NCBI GenBank assembly: GCA_003135055.1
Contig: PLDF01000505.1
Span: forward strand, 18,263 to 82,262
Source: Bryobacterales bacterium
GTDB lineage: Bacteria > Acidobacteriota > Terriglobia > Bryobacterales > Bryobacteraceae
Direction of reading: 5' to 3'
DNA length: 64,000 nucleotides
Below are positions 1 to 7,762 of this stretch, piece by piece. The notes beneath the pieces were generated by a model. The model saw nothing but the letters and a program-made list of their open reading frames with translations. It searched no databases and was not told where the DNA came from. Positions within the stretch are counted from its first letter, which is position 1. The number at the start of each line of letters is the position of its first letter. Made by a program: the position numbers and the translations under genes.

Positions 1-539
1 TCTGCGTCCAGACTGCCCACCACGGCGCGACTGCCGATGAAGGGGACGCCATACCGGACACCTTCTTCTTCCGAGAAGCCGATCAACTCGATGGCATACC
101 GCAGCGCACGGGCCGCCAGGTCTTCGAGCAGCGCCACGCCCAATACAACACCCAGGATGCCGTCGAATGCGCCCGCATTGGGAACCGTGTCGAGGTGCGA
201 TCCGATAACGAAAGTAGGGCGGACCCCCTGGTCCGCGGCCGACGACCTCGTCGGCCTCTCCGGGGGCTCCTGGGACTGATTCGGTTGAGGAAGAGCGGGT
301 CCGGGGGGACCCGCGCGGACCAGGGGGTCCGCCCTGCAACTAGTAGCGCGAAGATTGCCCACTGCGTCGATGCGAACCTCGCAGCCGGCCGCGGTGAGCC
401 ATCCGGCGATAAGCGCGTGTACTTCCTTCATCGGCGCGGAAAGGTAAGTGCGCGTGATGCGCCCTGGTTCTTCGGTATAGCCGGCAAGCAGACGGCACCG
501 CTCGACGGCCGTGCGTGCGGCGCTGCTCCATCGACTCAT
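1..539 (-). CDS. Allantoate amidohydrolase / M20-family Zn hydrolase, N-terminal part (truncated by window edge)
   Basis: My translation of the minus strand from ATG at 539: MSRWSSAARTAVERCRLLAGYTEEPGRITRTYLSAPMKEVHALIAGWLTAAGCEVRIDAVGNLRA...PTFVIGSHLDTVPNAGAFDGILGVVLGV; GSHLDTVPNAGxxDG is the M20/AllC metal-site signature; context is a uricase operon. Open to the window edge, so absent from the ORF track. Confidence 0.85.
   Translation of the reverse strand, partial: MSRWSSAARTAVERCRLLAGYTEEPGRITRTYLSAPMKEVHALIAGWLTAAGCEVRIDAVGNLRATSCRADPLVRAGPPGPALPQPNQSQEPPERPTRSSAADQGVRPTFVIGSHLDTVPNAGAFDGILGVVLGVALLEDLAARALRYAIELIGFSEEEGVRYGVPFIGSRAVVGSLDA
216..335. repeat. REPIN-like inverted repeat inside the allantoate amidohydrolase ORF
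   Basis: Arms AGGGCGGACCCCCTGGTCCGCG (216-237) and CGCGGACCAGGGGGTCCGCCCT (314-335) are exact reverse complements; each arm is itself a hairpin (GCGGACC/GGTCCGC); third hairpin GCGGGTC..GACCCGC near 295-314. Confidence 0.85.
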
Positions 540-892
540 TACGAGCCCCTATAGGTGGTGTACCCGTAAGGAGAGAGCAGCAGCGGGACGTGGTAATTGC
601 CGGTCTCTTCGGCGACGCCGAAGCGGATCACTACTTCATCGAGGAACGCCGGGTCGGGGAGTGTCACTCCCTGTTGCCGCAGATATGCGCCCGCCGCGAA
701 AACCAGCTCATAAATGCCGGCTGGAATTCGATCGCCCGAAAGTAGAGGCACGTCCGTGCGCCCGTCGCGATTGGTGACTGCGCTGGCGCAATGTTCGCGG
801 AGGGCGCCGGCGATGCAATAGAGACTCACGGCAACGCCCGCCGCCGGCCGGCCTTGCGATGTGTCCAAAACGTGTGTGGAAAGCCGCGCCAT
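539..892 (-). CDS. 5-hydroxyisourate hydrolase (transthyretin-like)
   Basis: ORF 117 aa: LSTHVLDTSQGRPAAGVAVSLY ... HVPLLLSPYGYTTYRGS, with the TLP family C-terminal YRGS motif; adjacent to uricase. Confidence 0.93.
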   Translation of the reverse strand: MARLSTHVLDTSQGRPAAGVAVSLYCIAGALREHCASAVTNRDGRTDVPLLSGDRIPAGIYELVFAAGAYLRQQGVTLPDPAFLDEVVIRFGVAEETGNYHVPLLLSPYGYTTYRGS

Positions 893-893
893 G

Positions 894-1808
894 TTATCTC
901 CGCAGACTCAAACCCAGACAGCCGTAAGGCGGCCGCGAATCGGTGTAAACGCCCATCAGGTCGCCCTGCTCCACGATGGTATCCCAAGTGCGGTTGTTGG
1001 CTTCGAGGTCAATCTGCGAAATAGTGGGAATGTCTTCCAGCACCCGGCAACCGATCTGGTAGATCACTTCCTGAATGCTGCCCGATTCGAAGGCGGCAAA
1101 GACATCGTGGACGATGCGGCGCACGCTTTTCGCCGCGGCTTCTTGAGATGCAGCCCGATCTTGAGGCGACGCGGCGCCTTGAAATGCAGCGGCGTCTTGA
1201 AATGCAGCCTCGAAGCTGGTGTAACTCCACTCCACGTCCAGCCACATGTGCAGCGGGCGGTTCTTGATATCGGGCAGCGTGGTGTATTGGTCGCGCACGA
1301 AGCCGTGAAAGGCGCTGCCGCCCAGGCGGAGCAGCCGGAAGCCGCGAATTCCCGAGCGCGCTTCCACTATGTTGAGGCCATCGGCGGAACGGCCCATTTC
1401 CACGCGGGCAAAAGCGCGGTCGGGTCCCGCGGGCGCAAATGCCATGTGGCTTTCTGCGACGCCGGAGTACGGAATCTCCGATGCCGAGACTTGCGCGCCG
1501 GCCGTGTGCGGATAAGTGGCGAGAAACTTATCGCAGAGAAAGCGGCAGTAACTTTCCAAGTGGAAGCCCGTGTAATTCAGCGTTTCGCGCTGAATGAAAT
1601 TCTTCATGGAATCGGTAGCCACAAGGTTAGTGTTGTCGCCTGTTGTGTAAGTGGGCCAAAAAGCGTCGCCATACAGCAGCATGATTACATTCGCGCCAAA
1701 TACCGGGCAGCAGCCTTCGGGGACAGCGCCGCCCCGGTGTAGACGGTAGACAGTGACATCGCCTTTTCCGTAGTAGTTACGCTTCCAACCGCTGGCAAAT
1801 CGTTCCAC
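894..1808 (-). CDS. Urate oxidase (uricase)
   Basis: 304 aa ORF with uricase motifs (YGKGDVTVYRLHR, DNTNLVATDSMKNF, ADGLNIVEARSGIRGFRLLRLGGSAFHGFVRDQYTTLPDIKNRPLHMWLDVEW, NRTWDTIVEQ). Confidence 0.95.
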   Translation of the reverse strand: MERFASGWKRNYYGKGDVTVYRLHRGGAVPEGCCPVFGANVIMLLYGDAFWPTYTTGDNTNLVATDSMKNFIQRETLNYTGFHLESYCRFLCDKFLATYPHTAGAQVSASEIPYSGVAESHMAFAPAGPDRAFARVEMGRSADGLNIVEARSGIRGFRLLRLGGSAFHGFVRDQYTTLPDIKNRPLHMWLDVEWSYTSFEAAFQDAAAFQGAASPQDRAASQEAAAKSVRRIVHDVFAAFESGSIQEVIYQIGCRVLEDIPTISQIDLEANNRTWDTIVEQGDLMGVYTDSRPPYGCLGLSLRR

Positions 1809-1825
1809 TCTTTACTTACCTCCTT

Positions 1826-1948
1826 TGTGGGGCAGGTTGTCTTGCCTGCAGCCGCCTTTTCAGGCGGCTCTATCGGGCCATGCGCCAGTCTTCGCACCCG
1901 ACGAGCGCCGGCTGAAAGCCGGCGGCAGCCAGGATTGGCCGCCCCACA
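1826..1948. repeat. REPIN-like element, family B (TGTGGGGC...GCCCCACA)
   Basis: Inverted termini plus internal hairpins GCCGCCTTTTCAGGCGGC and CGCCGGCTGAAAGCCGGCG; second copy at 7780-7901. Confidence 0.8.
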
Positions 1949-2010
1949 ACTTGTGCAGAACTCCCAGTCTCGGGAAAAGTAGCGGTGTTAGATTGTCAAA
2001 TCTGCCCCAC

Positions 2011-2538
2011 TTAAGTACTCCCAAGCATCTGCTCTTCTAACCGAAGCTCTTCCAATCGAAACCAGGCGATGCGGTAGACCTGTTCCAGCGCTTCACGCAA
2101 CTCACTCTCCGGCGTGGCCTCGATCCGCCGGCGCAGCGCCTCGATGATATCGCGATTGCCGCTGCCTTTTACCGCGAACAAGAAGGGGAATCCGAAGCGC
2201 TCCCGGTATTCGTTGTTCAACGCCAGGAGCGAACCGTGTTCTTCCGGCGTAAGCTGGTTCAACCCCGCGCCGGCTTGTTCGCGAGTGGATGCTTCGCTCA
2301 TCCGCACCCGGTTGCCAAGGTCGGGATGCGCGCGCAGCAGCGCCAATTGGCGCTCCGTCCCGGCGTCTTCCACCTGTTGGCGCATCGCATGGTGTAACTC
2401 GCCGAGTGAAGCGAAAGGCCGCGAACTCCATGCCCGTTCGGCGACCCACGGCGAGTCTTCAAGCACCCAGCCGAAGGCTTTAACAAAGTCCTCGCGAGTG
2501 AGAGCATTGATCTGTTGCAAAGTCATGTGCCGGGTCAT
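2011..2538 (-). CDS. 2-oxo-4-hydroxy-4-carboxy-5-ureidoimidazoline (OHCU) decarboxylase
   Basis: MTRHMTLQQINALTREDFVKAFGWVLEDSPWVAERAW...LLRAHPDLGNR...GLNQLTPEEHGSLLALNNEYRERFGFPFLFAVKG; start chosen at the ATGA overlap with the upstream gene rather than at 2586. Confidence 0.93.
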   Translation of the reverse strand: MTRHMTLQQINALTREDFVKAFGWVLEDSPWVAERAWSSRPFASLGELHHAMRQQVEDAGTERQLALLRAHPDLGNRVRMSEASTREQAGAGLNQLTPEEHGSLLALNNEYRERFGFPFLFAVKGSGNRDIIEALRRRIEATPESELREALEQVYRIAWFRLEELRLEEQMLGST

Positions 2539-3824
2539 GCGGCTTGGAACACCGGGTTTCCCTCTACACAAGTCTCCTCGATACACTCAGTTCCGGCCAA
2601 GGTGAAGATGGCGCCCAGCAGGCGTTCGGGAGATATCGGGCTCCGCATCACTGCCCTCAAGGGACTGGTTTCCGGCGGACGCAAATAGACGAAGTCGGCG
2701 AATTTGCCCACGGTGAAATCGCCGATTTGATCCTCAAGGCCCAGAGCGTCCGCCCCAGCGCGCGTCGCCAGGTAGAGAAGGTGCGCGGCATTGAGCGTCA
2801 CCGGGCTGGGCGCGAGGCGTTGCGTCAGGTAGGCCAGCAATCCCTCCTTCAACATTCCGAATCCCGTGCCGCCGCCGACATCGGTACCTAGCGCGAAGCG
2901 CACGCCCGCCTGCACATGCCGTTGCAATGGAAAGAAGCCGCTGCCTAACGCCGCATTGCTGGCGGGACAGAATGCTACGGCGCTGTCGCACGCGGCGAGC
3001 CGCTCCAATTCGCCCGGCGCGGGATGAACATTGTGCGCGAAAACCGAACGCCGCTGCGCCAGCCCGAAGCGCTCATACACCGCCAGATAGTCGCTCGCGC
3101 CCGGAAACAGACTGGCAACCGATTCGATCTCCTCCACGCTCTCGTTCATGTGAGTTTGAAAACGCACGCCGGGGTTTTCGGCAAGCAGCGTCGCGCAAAC
3201 TTCCAGAATAGCTTCCGACGCGGAGAGCGCGAACCGCGGCGTCACCGCGTACAGCAACCGGCCCGCGCCATGAAAGCGCCGAATCAACGCCGCGCTTTCC
3301 TTATAGGCTTCCTCGGGGGTTTGGTACAACGCCGGCAATAGATGCCTGTCGGCCAGCACCAATCCGCTGACGATCCGCAAGCCCGACGCTTGCGCCTGTT
3401 CAAATAACTCGGCGGTGGCGCCGGCGAAGTGAGCGCCGAAGACCAGCGCGGCGGTGGTTCCATGCGATGCGAGTGAGTGCAGAAACTCCTGCGCCACCGC
3501 TCTGGCGTAAGAGGGATGCCCGAACTTCACCTCCTCCGGAAGCGTGATATTTTCCAGCCAATCGAGCAGCGAGTATCCAATGCCGCCCAGCGCACGCACC
3601 TGCGGATAGTGAATGTGCGCGTCGACGAACCCCGGCAATAGCACGCCATCGCGCATGTCGCGGACGTCTGCCTCGGGATACTGCGCGCGCACTTCCAGAT
3701 AATCTCCGCACGCCGCGACTCTGCCATTTTCCACCAGTAAGGCGCCGTCCGGGAAAACTTCAAGCGCATCGTCGTCCCGGAACGGATTGCGCGGTGTGTG
3801 AAAAATGGCGGCGCGCAGAATCAT
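2535..3824 (-). CDS. guaD: Guanine deaminase (amidohydrolase family)
   Basis: 429 aa; PGFVDAHIHYPQ, HMNES, FCPASNAALGSGFF, ALGTDVGGGTGFGML motifs. Confidence 0.92.
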   Translation of the reverse strand: MILRAAIFHTPRNPFRDDDALEVFPDGALLVENGRVAACGDYLEVRAQYPEADVRDMRDGVLLPGFVDAHIHYPQVRALGGIGYSLLDWLENITLPEEVKFGHPSYARAVAQEFLHSLASHGTTAALVFGAHFAGATAELFEQAQASGLRIVSGLVLADRHLLPALYQTPEEAYKESAALIRRFHGAGRLLYAVTPRFALSASEAILEVCATLLAENPGVRFQTHMNESVEEIESVASLFPGASDYLAVYERFGLAQRRSVFAHNVHPAPGELERLAACDSAVAFCPASNAALGSGFFPLQRHVQAGVRFALGTDVGGGTGFGMLKEGLLAYLTQRLAPSPVTLNAAHLLYLATRAGADALGLEDQIGDFTVGKFADFVYLRPPETSPLRAVMRSPISPERLLGAIFTLAGTECIEETCVEGNPVFQAA

Positions 3825-6208
3825 ATGCGGATCGCTTCAGCGGCCGCTTCAACGGTCTCCGCTTCAGCGGCCGGCTCGGCGACCGCTTCCGGGGCTGGCT
3901 CGGCGATCTCCGCCTGCGCCGACCGCGCGCGCTGAATCGCCCAATACACGCGTTCAGGCGTCGCCGGGCTGTCGAGTTCCACGATGCCGCCAGTGCCGAG
4001 CGACGCCCCAAACGCCGATATGGCATCGCGAATCGCCTCCCGCACTGAGATGGCCAGCATCAACGGCGGCTCGCCCACGGCCTTGCTGCCGAAGATCACG
4101 CCCGGCTCCGCCGCGCGCTCCAGAAACGCCACGCGGAAATCTTCCGGCAATTCCGACCACGAAGGCAGCTTATAGGTGGACGCGCTATTGGTGGCCACGC
4201 GGCCTTCGGGAGTCCACAGTAGCTCCTCCATCACCAGCCAGCCGAGGCCTTGCAGGAAGCCGCCTTCGATCTGGCCGCGGTCGATGATGGGCGAAAGCGA
4301 GCTGCCCACGTCTTCCAGAATATCGACGCGCCGGACACGGCAATCGCCCGTGAAACCGTCCAGCTCCACTTCCGAGACGGCCGCGCCGTAAGCGAAATAA
4401 TGGAACGGCCTCCCCAGGCCGGTCTTCGGGTCGTAACTGATGCCGGGCGTGCGGTAATAGCCCTGCGCGAAGAGCGCGACTCTCTGCCGGTAAGCGGCCT
4501 CCACTACTTCCACGAAGGTCATGCCGGCCGCGCCATCGCAAGAGACCATCCCATCCGCGAAGCGTACCTGCCCGGCGGCGCAGCCCATCTGCTCAGCGGC
4601 CACCTCTGCAAGCCTGCTCTTCAATTGCTCGCACGCATCCGCCACCGCCGCGCCGTTCAGATCCGCGCCAGCCGAAGCAGCCGTCGCCGACGTGTTGGGC
4701 ACCTTATCGGTGCGCGTCGGCATCGTGCGAATCGAGGCCAAGGGCACCCCCAGACTTTGCGCCGCCACCTGGCCGATCTTCGTGTACAGGCCCTGCCCCA
4801 TTTCAGTGCCGCCGTGATTCACCTGCACGCTGCCGTCGCGATAAATCAGCACCAAAGCGCCGGCCTGATTGAAGAACGTCGCGGTGAAAGAGATGCCGAA
4901 CTTCACCGGCGTGATGGCGATTCCGCGCTTGTAATGTTCGTTCCGCAAATTGTGCGCGTGGATTTCTTCGCGCCGCGCGGCGAACGAACTAGTGGCCTTG
5001 AGCTCTTCCCAGATGCGCGTGATGCGCCCCGCGTCTTTCACTTCCATGCCGTAGTGAGTGCGATCGCCGGCGCGGTAGAAGTTGCGCTCGCGCACGGCCT
5101 CTGGCGTCATCCCCAGCGATCGCGCGATGCGGTCGAGCGCGTCTTCGATCACTAGCATCCCTTGCGGTCCGCCGAATCCGCGAAAGGCGGTCTGGGACGT
5201 CTTGTGCGTGCGGCACACGTAGCCCGTCACGTCGGCGGTGGGCAGCAGATACGCGTTGTCCACATGGAAAATGGCCCGCCACAAAACCGGCTCGGAAAGA
5301 TCGAGACTCCAGCCGCCGTCGGAATACAGTTGCAGGTCGAGCCCCAGCAATCGGCCCGTCTCATCGTGGCCAACGGCGTATCGCGCATAGAATGGATGGC
5401 GTTTGCCGGTGAGCACCATATCGAGCGCGCGCGGCAGCCACACGCGCACGGGCCGGCGCGTCTTCCATGCGCCCAGCGCGGCGATGGCGGCCCACGGGTT
5501 AGCCTGCACTTCCTTGCCGCCGAAGGCGCCGCCCATGCGCAGGCACTCCACCGTTACGCGGTTTTCCGCAATTCCTAAAACCCGCGCCACAATCACCTGC
5601 GTCTCGGTGGGATGCTGCGTCGAAGAGTGCAGCGAGACGCCGCCGGATTCGTCCAGCCACGCAATGGCGCTTTGCGTTTCCAGATAGAAATGCTCCTGAC
5701 CGCCGATGTACAGCTCGCCACGCACGCAGCGCGGACTCGCGGCGATTGCGGCCACGGCATCGCCACGCCGCAGGTGCGCGGGATCCGAATGGAAGCTCCG
5801 CTGCTCGATGGCCTGCTGCATGGTGACGATGGCCGGCAGAGCTTCGTACCGCACTTCCACAAGGCCGGCGGCGCTCTTCGCCGCGCCGAGGTTTTCCGCC
5901 AACACCCAGGCAACCGGCTGCTGGTGATACAAAACTTCGGTGGGAAACAGCGGCTCATCGCGCCGGCTCGAGCCCGAATCGCCTTCTCCGGGTACGTCCT
6001 CGCCAGTCAGTACCGCAACCACCGCGTCATGCTTCAACGCCGCGGACGCGTCCAGAGCCAGCACCTTCGCGTGCGCATGCGGCACCATCACCGGCCACGC
6101 GTGCAACAAGCCGTGGAAGCGCGTCACCAGATCGTCGGTGTACAAAGCCGAGCCCGTGACGTGCCCTTCGGCGCTCTCATGCGGCAGCGGTTTCCCAGCG
6201 ATATTCAT
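3821..6208 (-). CDS. xdhB: Xanthine dehydrogenase, molybdopterin-binding subunit
   Basis: 795 aa; GQEHFYLETQ, GGAFGGKE, RGFGGPQG, NHGGTEMGQGLYTKIGQVAA, GSKAVGEPPLMLAISVREAIRDA motifs; Ala/Glu-rich C-terminal tail. Confidence 0.94.
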   Translation of the reverse strand: MNIAGKPLPHESAEGHVTGSALYTDDLVTRFHGLLHAWPVMVPHAHAKVLALDASAALKHDAVVAVLTGEDVPGEGDSGSSRRDEPLFPTEVLYHQQPVAWVLAENLGAAKSAAGLVEVRYEALPAIVTMQQAIEQRSFHSDPAHLRRGDAVAAIAASPRCVRGELYIGGQEHFYLETQSAIAWLDESGGVSLHSSTQHPTETQVIVARVLGIAENRVTVECLRMGGAFGGKEVQANPWAAIAALGAWKTRRPVRVWLPRALDMVLTGKRHPFYARYAVGHDETGRLLGLDLQLYSDGGWSLDLSEPVLWRAIFHVDNAYLLPTADVTGYVCRTHKTSQTAFRGFGGPQGMLVIEDALDRIARSLGMTPEAVRERNFYRAGDRTHYGMEVKDAGRITRIWEELKATSSFAARREEIHAHNLRNEHYKRGIAITPVKFGISFTATFFNQAGALVLIYRDGSVQVNHGGTEMGQGLYTKIGQVAAQSLGVPLASIRTMPTRTDKVPNTSATAASAGADLNGAAVADACEQLKSRLAEVAAEQMGCAAGQVRFADGMVSCDGAAGMTFVEVVEAAYRQRVALFAQGYYRTPGISYDPKTGLGRPFHYFAYGAAVSEVELDGFTGDCRVRRVDILEDVGSSLSPIIDRGQIEGGFLQGLGWLVMEELLWTPEGRVATNSASTYKLPSWSELPEDFRVAFLERAAEPGVIFGSKAVGEPPLMLAISVREAIRDAISAFGASLGTGGIVELDSPATPERVYWAIQRARSAQAEIAEPAPEAVAEPAAEAETVEAAAEAIRI

Positions 6209-7674
6209 GCCGCCGCAGCCTCCAGTTCATGCTGGAATTTCGCGAGCAACTGTTGCGCCAGCGCCAGCCGGTAAGCCGCCGACCCGCGATGGTCGCTCAT
6301 CGGTTGCAGCGTGCGCTCCACGGCTCGTTGTGCGCGGCGCAGCGCGGCGTTGTATCCGGCGTAGTGTCCAGCGCCGTGTCCAGCTTGGCTCCAAAGGCGG
6401 CCGATCAATTCGTCTTCCGCCTGCTTGACGCGCCTGGGAACTTCGGCCACGCCTCCATATGCAATGCGCGCCGCGTCTACGCGTCCCGATCGGTCGAGGC
6501 GCAACGCGAAGCACGCGGCCACGGTGCTGATATCGTCCAGGCGCCGCTTCGATGCTTTGAAGAACCGGATCGCATCGGGAAGCGGTTTGGGAATACGCAC
6601 GGAAACCAGCAACTCTCCAGCCTCCATCGCCGTGCGGCGGTAGCCTGTGAAGAACGCGTCCAGCGGCAAAATGCGAATGCCGGATGGGCCGGCGATCTTG
6701 ACCTCGGCATCGAGCGCCAGCAGCAGCGGCGCGGCATCCCCGATGGGCGATGCGGTGGCCAGATTGCCGCCCAGCGTCGCGCGGTTGCGAATCAGCGGCG
6801 ATGCGAACAACCGCAGCCATTCGCCAAACACCTCAGGCGCGCCGTTCCATCGCGCGGCGATTTCTTCCAGCGTGAGAGCGGCGCCAATTTCCACCGCCGC
6901 GGCGCCGTCCTCGAACACGCGCAGTTCTTGCAGCGCTTCCACGCTCACCAGATGCGGAAACTTGCGGCCGCGCAAATTCGATTCCACCGCTAGGTCCGTT
7001 GCGCCCGCTATAATCCGCACGCCCTTCGCGCCCTGGACGCCCGCGTGCTCCGCCAGCAGCGACAGGCATTCGCCAAGCGTGCCGGGGCGCGAAAAGACGC
7101 CATCCGGTCCCGCGTACGACATGCCTGCAACAGCCGGCGCCGCCTGCGAAAGCCTGCGTTGGAATCCGTCATCCAGCGCCGGACCAAGCGAGAGCGCAGC
7201 ATCGCGAATGGGGCGGTAGCCGGTGCAGCGGCACAGGTTTCCGCCCAGCGCATGTACGTCGCATGGTTCGGTTCGGCCGGGACGATATTGTTCCGCGAAG
7301 AGGCTCATCACAAAGCCCGGAGTGCAGTAACCGCACTGCGATCCGCCCGCACTTGCCATGGCTCGCTGCGCTTCGTGCAGCTCGCCGCCCGAAGCCAGCG
7401 CTTCAATAGTGTAAATTTCCTGGCCGGCAACGGAAGGCAGCAACAGCAGGCAACTGTTCACGGCGCGGTACGCGGATCGGGTCCCATGCTCCTTCACCAT
7501 AACCACGGTGCAAGCGCCGCATTCACCCTCGGCGCAGCCTTCTTTGGAACCCGTAAGCCCGCCGGCGCGCAGGTATTCGAGCAGCGTTGTCTGCACCGCG
7601 GCGCCGCGCACTTCGACTTGCTTGCCGTTCAATTGAAACGAAAAAGACGTGCTGGCGGGCGATTCGAGCCCCAT
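6205..7674 (-). CDS. xdhA: Xanthine dehydrogenase small subunit (2Fe-2S + FAD)
   Basis: 489 aa; GCAEGECGACTV, NSCLLLLPSVAG, QCGYCTPGFVMSLFA, GGNLCRCTGYRPI and FAD domain NRATLGGNLATASPIGDAAPLLLAL. Confidence 0.94.
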   Translation of the reverse strand: MGLESPASTSFSFQLNGKQVEVRGAAVQTTLLEYLRAGGLTGSKEGCAEGECGACTVVMVKEHGTRSAYRAVNSCLLLLPSVAGQEIYTIEALASGGELHEAQRAMASAGGSQCGYCTPGFVMSLFAEQYRPGRTEPCDVHALGGNLCRCTGYRPIRDAALSLGPALDDGFQRRLSQAAPAVAGMSYAGPDGVFSRPGTLGECLSLLAEHAGVQGAKGVRIIAGATDLAVESNLRGRKFPHLVSVEALQELRVFEDGAAAVEIGAALTLEEIAARWNGAPEVFGEWLRLFASPLIRNRATLGGNLATASPIGDAAPLLLALDAEVKIAGPSGIRILPLDAFFTGYRRTAMEAGELLVSVRIPKPLPDAIRFFKASKRRLDDISTVAACFALRLDRSGRVDAARIAYGGVAEVPRRVKQAEDELIGRLWSQAGHGAGHYAGYNAALRRAQRAVERTLQPMSDHRGSAAYRLALAQQLLAKFQHELEAAAA

Positions 7675-7762
7675 TAGAGCATTTTAGCGAACTGCGGCGG
7701 AGTCCGGTTGGCAGCCGTTTGGGTTGTGTCTTTTATACGTTACACTGAAATTCAAAACCGAC

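Noticed and set aside
861-1742. 293-aa plus-strand ORF opposite uricase
   Set aside because: Shadow ORF in high-GC DNA; the minus strand encodes unmistakable uricase.
4250-5155. 301-aa plus-strand ORF
   Set aside because: Antisense to xdhB.
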